12,500 nt of DNA, taken from positions 75,001-87,500 of the forward strand of contig MVGU01001440.1 of NCBI GenBank assembly GCA_002005505.1. The letters run 5' to 3'. Shown here piece after piece: positions 6,903 through 12,500 of the stretch. Origin of the DNA: Botryococcus braunii (taxonomy: Eukaryota; Chlorophyta; Trebouxiophyceae). Under the pieces are notes generated by a model. That model made no database searches. It was not told where the DNA came from and worked only from the letters and a program-made list of their open reading frames with translations. Positions within the stretch are counted from its first letter, which is position 1, and every line of letters starts with the position of its first letter. The position numbers and the translations under genes are program-made.

Positions 6903-8780
6903 TCATGGAGCCCTTCTGCCAGTCCTGATTTCAAATATCTCCTCCCGATGCGCCCGGCCCCACTCCGAGAGCAGCCGGATGATCACAAACAACTGGTACC
7001 TTCCAATTAAGTCCACAATGGTTGATCTGCAGGAGAGTTCGTACTGCGGCAGGACATCAAGGACCATTAATTCCAGCAGCAGCGAATGATGATCCCGGCT
7101 GGCCTTCACGAGACACCACCCCAGGTTCCTCAAGACGAAGAAATGCCTGCTCCTCGCCAGGCTCAGCACCAGACGGGGCCATACGGTTGCCATTCGCAGC
7201 TGTGCCAAAGTTTCCTCGCGCAAGGCCAGTTCCCATAGAGCATGTAGGCCGAACAACTGGAAGTTGCGGTCACTGCTTTCCACAGCAAGCGTGACCTCCC
7301 CGAGGAGGCCACGGCTGATGGCATCGATGGCACAGCGCTTGTCGGTGGCCGCCACCGCAAACAGAAGGCCGTTAAGGAGTGCAAGGAGATACGGCTCCTG
7401 CACCGGGTCAAATCTGCAGAATGGATCCGGAAGCAATCTGAAGGTCCCTGCAATGAAGCCATTTGACATCGCAGCGTTGATCACCATATCATCCCAGTCC
7501 TGTGCCCGCCCCATGAGCTCCAAGACCATTCTGTGCGCGGCCCAATGCGCAAACCTCGCAGTGTTGCTCCCATTGATTATCAAGGGACACAGGTGCTGCA
7601 CCAGCTTCAAGGGGTCCTTCACTTCTGTGCCTATCACATTCCCAACACTAAACGCCAGTGCGCAAATGAGACATGCCGTCAAACCAGCCAATTCGTCATT
7701 ATTGGACTCGAGGTATGTCAAAAGTGAACCATGCATTCTCCGCGCTTGCGGCAATGGCAGGTCACGAAAGCCAATAAAGTCACCAACTATGCCTAGGACA
7801 TCTAAAGCCACCCGAAACAGAACCCAATCTTCAGCCTCGAAAAAGTCTGTTAAGATGTCAAAAAGCCCATCGGACAACAGGGCTGCAGCAAATCCCATTG
7901 GGTCAGGATGATGCAAAACAACTGAACGAAGGCACTCGATGGGACCAATCAAGGTTTCGCCAGAATACTCCTTGCGAGGGCACATGAGCGCGGCTGCCGT
8001 GACTTGCTCTGCCACGTGCCACGTATCTGAACGACTACAAACGAGACGGTCTAAGGCTTTGCACACGTGGAGACGGGGTTCTGCCAGCAGTCCTTCTGCC
8101 AGACGGCCATTCTGCCACTCGTCGCAGCCCCCCAAATCGGTGTTAAACAGCTTCATTGCGTTAACGTTGTGTTGCTCATGCGAGGGTTGAACAACCTCTC
8201 GCGAGGCCCCTTGTTCCAATAACTTCACGAATATAGGAACAATCCCTGCCTCCACAAACTTTGCCGCCTCACCAGGACACAGGGTTATAAGTTTATGAGC
8301 GAGGTGTGCCGCTACGCTTTGGACGTAGGGGGATGTGTCAGAGAGCAAGCACACAAGCGCACTAGCGCCGCCTTCCGTGAGCAAGCGCTTGCAGAATTCC
8401 TGACGTGGCTCAGTTGTGAGAGACACTAATTGGGCAAGTGCCGTATATTTCACCTCTCTGTCGGACAATGCCTCAACGTACTGGAGGGCAATCTTTGGGA
8501 CCGGGAACATTTGTACAATACGGGACAGGGCGAGGAACGCTGCCGTGGGTCTCCCTTCTTCGGAATGAAATTGGCACAACATCAATAAGGCTCGCACCAA
8601 ACCGTCCATGGTGTAATTTTGCTGCTTCAAGCATTCCTCATCGAATACGGATGCCAGGGCCTGAGCCCCATCCAGGGCGGCCTGGCTGGGCCCTTCCTTT
8701 ATCACTTTCAAGGCGTCGCTGACTCCTCGCTGCAGCCACGTTGGCTTCCGCTCTTGCTGATGGGAATGTCTTGCTTCCAT
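6903..8780 (-). CDS. Armadillo/HEAT-repeat-like protein, 625 aa
   Basis: A single uninterrupted frame of 625 codons. The first ATG is at 8780-8778, in a good context (G at -3 and G at +4), and the TGA is at 6905-6903. The frame stays open about 40 codons upstream without an ATG, so a 5' exon is possible. The protein is almost all alpha-helical with Leu/Ala-rich helix pairs. The clearest ARM-like units are residues 133-168 (LLTEGGASALVCLLSD..., then AAHLAHKLI) and 172-190 (AAKFVEAGIVPIFVKLLEQ). Similar helix pairs recur at about 300-335, 392-425, 463-500 and 505-560. There is no signal peptide, membrane segment or catalytic motif. ARM/HEAT solenoids are protein-binding scaffolds, and the partner here is unknown. 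I cannot assign an orthologue. Balanced composition and a frame that stays open far beyond its neighbours support a real gene. Confidence 0.88.
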   Translation of the reverse strand: MEARHSHQQERKPTWLQRGVSDALKVIKEGPSQAALDGAQALASVFDEECLKQQNYTMDGLVRALLMLCQFHSEEGRPTAAFLALSRIVQMFPVPKIALQYVEALSDREVKYTALAQLVSLTTEPRQEFCKRLLTEGGASALVCLLSDTSPYVQSVAAHLAHKLITLCPGEAAKFVEAGIVPIFVKLLEQGASREVVQPSHEQHNVNAMKLFNTDLGGCDEWQNGRLAEGLLAEPRLHVCKALDRLVCSRSDTWHVAEQVTAAALMCPRKEYSGETLIGPIECLRSVVLHHPDPMGFAAALLSDGLFDILTDFFEAEDWVLFRVALDVLGIVGDFIGFRDLPLPQARRMHGSLLTYLESNNDELAGLTACLICALAFSVGNVIGTEVKDPLKLVQHLCPLIINGSNTARFAHWAAHRMVLELMGRAQDWDDMVINAAMSNGFIAGTFRLLPDPFCRFDPVQEPYLLALLNGLLFAVAATDKRCAIDAISRGLLGEVTLAVESSDRNFQLFGLHALWELALREETLAQLRMATVWPRLVLSLARSRHFFVLRNLGWCLVKASRDHHSLLLELMVLDVLPQYELSCRSTIVDLIGRYQLFVIIRLLSEWGRAHREEIFEIRTGRRAP

Positions 8781-8960
8781 TGCCACTTCAGACACTACTC
8801 TTGGAGATCGCCAAGGGCCGTTCAATGAGAAACTCTCAATGAGCGTGTCGGGTCTGCAAGCCCAAGTCTGGTACAGTGAGTGTAAAATGTTTGCCTTGGA
8901 GACTAGCAAACCACTACCTTGTAACGAAAATCAATTCATAACCAAAACTTCATATTGAAT
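8781..8960 (-). promoter_or_regulatory. Probable 5' leader/promoter of the ARM-like gene
   Basis: This is the DNA just upstream of the ATG at 8780 on the minus strand. The reading frame stays open to about 8925, where a TGA closes it, with no in-frame ATG. A coding 5' exon ending here would need an acceptor such as the CAAG or GTAG near 8892-8910. No clear TATA box or initiator is seen. Confidence 0.35.
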
Positions 8961-9282
8961 GCGGATGAAGTGCTATTCGGGCTTACCCATCTTGTACAAT
9001 GTTTCGAAGATGCAATGACACAATTATCAATTCCATACAAATACCAATCATATACAGCAAAGGTCAAGACATACATCGGTTCCATCAAGTATCACCGTGA
9101 AGCAAAGATTGACAGAAAAAGTGTGCTCCTGGACGAGTATAAAGTGTGTAGATAAGAGCAAGGAATGGATGCAAAGAGCGGAGACATATCCAGAAATAAA
9201 CAGGGAAGTGGGACGGGGGGGGGGGGGAGGGGGAAGGGACACTCCCACGGACAAGAGCGACAGAAATGGGGAGCTAGTGAGG

Positions 9283-9712
<430 letters not shown>

Positions 9713-10402
9713 TGTTTGGGGGGCCGGGGGACGAGGGAAGGAGGGAGGGAGGGAAGGAGGAGGGATTCAAATAGAGGAACAGAGAGAGGTGGGGGAGCTG
9801 GAGGAGGGTTTGTTGTGTAACCCCGGCACTTGCACACACTGTCAAAGTGCCCTTTCCAGAGAGGTTCCCCAAAGCCACTCCACACATGTGCGTGCACATA
9901 TCCTCCTTCAAATTGTAAAAGCAATGAAATATAAATCAGCAAAAAAACTTGTATCAGAAGGATATATGCACCTCAGGCGGACGTTGGGGTAAGGTTAAAC
10001 TTGGAGAGGGCAGGTAAAGTAGCAGCTGATCTTATCAAAGAGCCATGAAGTGCAGAAGAAGACTAGTAGGACAGCGTTTTGCCTTCCAGTGTCGTCCACA
10101 CAAGACCAAGGATCCACAATGAAAATCAAAAAGTGATGGGGAAATCTTCGAAGCGAGATCTCTGCCAGGAATGAAGCCGGGTTTTGATGAGAGGCGCACT
10201 GCGACTGGCAGCCGTATGCTGCCAAGACGTAGAGTACTGTAGTTCAAGCAATAATAGTCAGCAAAAAAACACCTCACTATAAGATACAATAAGGTAAGGC
10301 TGAACATTCCCCCTCGGCGCGACCTTATCAATCATTCCAAATAGAAAGCAAAAGTATATGGTAAGTACCGGATATGCACGTGGAATGTTGCTATAGGTCC
10401 TC
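9713..10402. other. No gene seen
   Basis: Purine-rich at first (to about 9800), then ordinary sequence. All open frames are under 100 codons, overlap in conflicting frames on both strands and suggest no known family. I see no tRNA or rRNA sequence. Confidence 0.45.
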
Positions 10403-10471
10403 TTATAACTGCGGCTTGAAGTGCTCCAGCTTTGGACGAAACTGAGGAATATACAGTGTCCGATCCAGGAC
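10403..10471 (-). CDS. Weak candidate terminal exon, unknown protein
   Basis: On the minus strand an acceptor-like CACGTCTCAG is followed in phase 0 by 22 codons and a TAA (10405-10403). The peptide contains DRTLYIPQFRPKLEHFKPQL, whose composition looks like a protein C-terminus. The frame also stays open upstream of the acceptor for about 16 codons. No further exon was found to the right on this strand, where the hairpin cluster and the P450 promoter region lie. The stretch is short enough to be chance. Confidence 0.18.
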   Translation of the reverse strand, partial: VLDRTLYIPQFRPKLEHFKPQL

Positions 10472-10631
10472 CTGAGACGTGTATATGTATCTGTTTAAGC
10501 TAGTCCCGATTTAGGGAAGGAATAGCCCCTTGTATATATCAGACTTCCAAGACTGAAATCAAAGGAAACAGGCTGTTAAATACCGTTCTGTGCCTCAATA
10601 TGGAGGGTCTGGTGACAGAAACTTGGAAGTT

Positions 10632-10824
10632 TTTGGATTCCAAAGTTTTGGAATCCAAACTTGGAGGCGACGAATCCCGGATTCGGAATCCGCCCGGATA
10701 TATATATTTATATATTAGTAATATCTATATTATGTTATTACGTCTGGCCGTATTGGCACTTCCGAATTGGCGTGCCAATATAGGCTACAGAGTCGGTAGT
10801 GCCGACGGTACATTACGTACCGTC
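10632..10824. repeat. Cluster of four perfect hairpins around an AT-rich core
   Basis: Four inverted repeats occur within 193 bp. The first is a 13-bp stem with a 2-base loop at 10632-10659 (TTGGATTCCAAA arm). The second has 6-bp arms at 10678-10692 (CGGATT/AATCCG). The third is TATTGGCAC at 10751-10759 with GTGCCAATA at 10772-10780. The fourth is GACGGTAC at 10804-10811 with GTACCGTC at 10817-10824. A TATATATATTTATATATT-type AT-rich core lies between the second and third. The cluster sits about 245-435 bp upstream of the P450 start codon. It may be a small inverted-repeat transposon remnant or structured promoter DNA. I cannot decide which. Confidence 0.75.
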
Positions 10825-11067
10825 CTGATCTTCAGGTGCTGCCCGGACTTGCCAGATTGCTGTCGATGAAGCGGAGTTTCCCAATCGGCACCGTCCTAGA
10901 GTTGCAACCTCTGGATTCCAGCAACCTTGCACGACACCGTCCACACTGTTGATTGAACTAAGCATTGAAACGTGACGTTCATGAATTCAATTTGGAGTTG
11001 ATTTTGACAGTGGAAGTGGACATCTGAAGCGTAAGCTTGTGGTCCGAAAGATCTGGCAACAGCGACT

Positions 11068-11150
11068 ATGGCGCTTCTTGCTTTACTAGGCCACTGCGTG
11101 ACAGCGGTTGGAGCTATTCTACTTGCTTGGTTTCTTGTATGGCTTCGTTT
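11068..11150 (+). other. P450 exon 1: membrane anchor
   Basis: 27 codons plus two bases, starting MALLALLGHC and ending LVWLR, almost wholly apolar. It is followed by a perfect donor GTAAGT at 11151. In the genomic frame a TAA comes right after the donor, so splicing is required. Confidence 0.85.
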
Positions 11151-12500
11151 GTAAGTTTCACTGGTTAATTATTGTTTCTAGGCGATTCTCGTTTCTCACG
11201 AGCAAATAATATCGAACATGCCTAAATCTCCACAACTCTCCATTCAATCTACGCTTCGTTTCTGCAAGGAAAAAATAAAGGTTTATAACACCGATTACTT
11301 TACCTTGGCACTTGGGACACCCGTTATATCTCCTGAAGTGGCTTCCTTGGACCGTTGACTCGAAAGGTCCTAACCTGATCATCAGGCCTCAGCCGCGTAC
11401 CGGAATCCTTGAAACTTTTCAGATTTGGGTTTTATGCTCGTTTTACTAAGGATAGTTCTGCGCTGCACAATCAGGGAAATTTTGTAGGGTGGCAGCTACG
11501 CTCACCGGCTCCCGGTATCTAGCTAACAGTCTGTGGTATCCAGGGAGTGGATTGCGGTATCTAGAAGGTCGAAGGCATTGAAGGATCTCCCGGGTCCGAG
11601 CTACGGTAAGGAACGAATCCAATACTGCTGTTGTGCAGCCCGATCGCCCGTCAAGATCACCATTGTTCACCCTATTCTTGTGCGACCGGTGGGACATCCA
11701 TTTGACTAGGTTACGGTACATTCAATAACACCACTGTTGCCTACTCTGGCTTGCGAGGCCAAGGCAACCACAATATTCCCTGCAAAAAGATGAGACAGGG
11801 GACTGAGGATTCTGCATTGCAGGCTTGATTGGCATCTTGGATGTAGTTGCCAAGCAGAAGGACATTCACAGAGTCGCCACTGAGTGGGTCAACACATATG
11901 GGCCCATCCTACGGGTCCGGATCATGCAGTTCCATGTACGGCTCCCCTCCCCTTTTGTTTCTTAATTAGACATACAGTTCCCAAACCAAAAGCAAATGGC
12001 AACGCAGAGTCAGATGGCGTGTATCAATTTTCCGACCCAAATATTCTTTCAGAAAGTCTAAAAGACATTGTCTTACACACCTTCCTCACAGCGCAAAAGC
12101 AAAGTTCAACCACCCCCCCCCCCCGGGGGGGGCTCGGAGAGGGGACGTGACTCAATCCGTTGCGGGCTGCAAACATCAAAAACAAAGCAAGGAAAGTAGT
12201 GTGTTCACACCTATCACAGGCCAGGTGTGGCTAAGGACTGAATGCAGCTGATCCCACGAAACTATAAGCTGCCATCCAAAATGGACCTCCATGACACAGA
12301 TGATCGTGGCTGAGCTTCATGGGCTTCGGTGCTCGACCACTGCGCTGTGTGGTCCTCACGCTATTTCAAAGCAATGCAATTCTCTGGGCCATGGAAGGCA
12401 TCGCCCGCCAAAGGGGTGCACACTGACACAAGGTGGGGTTGCTCTGACAGGTGCTAGTAGTGGCTGATCCAGCCCTTGCGACATACATTCTGCGCAGCAA
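11068..12500 (+). CDS. Cytochrome P450, 5' part (exons 1-4, continues off window)
   Basis: Four exons (11068-11150, 11544-11605, 11823-11935, 12451-12500+) join in matching phases 2, 1 and 0 to give the first 102 residues of a microsomal P450. Residues 2-27 are an apolar N-terminal ER membrane anchor. A basic linker (SRRSK) follows, then the proline hinge LPGPSYG (43-49), a helix-A-like DIHRVATEWVNTYGP, beta-1 strands ILRVRIM and VLVVADP, and the start of helix B (ALATYILRS). P450s are heme mono-oxygenases. The heme-binding Cys, I-helix and ExxR motifs lie beyond the right edge, so the substrate and CYP family cannot be named. The start ATG has A at -3 and G at +4. Splice sites are GTAAGT, GTAAGG and GTACGG (donors) and CCAG, GCAG and ACAG (acceptors). 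An alternative acceptor for exon 2 (TAG, exon start 11565) keeps the frame and removes seven residues. Confidence 0.88.
11544..11605 (+). other. P450 exon 2: linker and PGP hinge
   Basis: A 62-base exon that begins one base into a codon, matching exon 1, and ends one base into the next. It encodes EWIAVSRRSKALKDLPGPSY. The acceptor is CCAG (11541-11543 is CAG), and the weaker CTAG at 11561-11564 is an in-frame alternative. The donor GTAAGG is at 11606. Confidence 0.75.
11823..11935 (+). other. P450 exon 3: helix A and first beta strand
   Basis: 113 bases after the acceptor TTGCAG. The first two bases complete a Gly codon with exon 2. It then encodes LIGILDVV, DIHRVATEWVNTYGP and ILRVRIMQFH, ending on a codon boundary before the donor GTACGG. 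Reading through the donor meets a stop within about ten codons. Confidence 0.88.
11936..12450 (+). other. P450 intron 3 with poly-C/poly-G block
   Basis: A 515-base intron. It contains a run of 12 C followed directly by 8 G (12113-12132), a self-complementary block that may be hard to sequence. An 88-codon frame (11884-12150) overlapping exon 3 and this intron is out of frame with the P450 and is not a gene. Confidence 0.7.
12451..12500 (+). other. P450 exon 4 (partial): second beta strand, helix B start
   Basis: After the acceptor GCTCTGACAG the frame continues in phase 0 with VLVVADPALATYILRS and runs off the window. The ADPALA string is the usual (S/A/T)DP-x-L motif that follows the second beta-1 strand in P450s. 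Confidence 0.85.

Noticed and set aside
7264..7911. 215-codon plus-strand frame inside the ARM-like gene
   Set aside because: Antisense shadow of the well-supported minus-strand gene, with Ser/Arg/Pro-rich shadow composition.
8781..8909. Extension of the ARM-like protein by 43 residues to a TTG at 8909
   Set aside because: The codon at 8909 is TTG, not ATG. The first ATG, with a good context, is at 8780. A spliced 5' exon cannot be ruled out, but nothing supports a TTG start in a nuclear gene.
11446..11721. 91-codon minus-strand frame in P450 intron 1/exon 2 region
   Set aside because: It is antisense to a well-supported P450 exon, and its product is not recognisable.

Overview
The window is eukaryotic nuclear DNA: it holds spliceosomal introns, long dinucleotide microsatellites, retroelement debris and low gene density. 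The best-supported genes are a plant/algal-looking microsomal cytochrome P450 at the right edge and an armadillo-repeat-like protein in the middle. The P450 N-terminus, short introns (about 0.2-0.5 kb) and repeat content suggest a green-lineage alga or a similar protist. That assignment is an inference, and no marker in the window fixes the species.

Layout. 1-2200: transposon-derived and duplicated DNA, with broken Ty3/gypsy-type integrase coding (about 335-926), local tandem duplications, a 58-base foldback hairpin, a possible minus-strand exon at the left edge, and a cluster of bZIP/G-box-like words at 2014-2132. 2600-4530: a low-complexity island of a long GT array, a CT array and about 0.85 kb of strongly pyrimidine-biased DNA. 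Two copies of a roughly 125-bp unit lie inside and at the right end of this island. 4530-6360: mostly non-coding DNA with perfect palindromes and one doubtful small ORF (5680-6000). 6359-6570: AC array. 6903-8780 (minus strand): an uninterrupted 625-codon gene for an alpha-helical-repeat protein. 9285-9712: a compound GT/CT/GT/GA microsatellite. 9713-10600: no convincing gene. 10632-10824: a hairpin cluster upstream of the P450. 11068-12500: the first four exons of the P450 (plus strand), which continues past the window.

The P450 is not visible as one long ORF. It was assembled from four short exons whose splice phases match (2, 1, 0) and which together give membrane anchor, proline-rich hinge, helix A, beta-1 strands and start of helix B in the order known for the family. 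The two main genes are on opposite strands, with their 5' ends facing each other across about 2.3 kb of microsatellite and unassigned DNA. Nothing shows that they work together. I found no evidence of a new multi-gene system. The most informative items are the spliced P450, the interrupted retroelement and the structured repeats.
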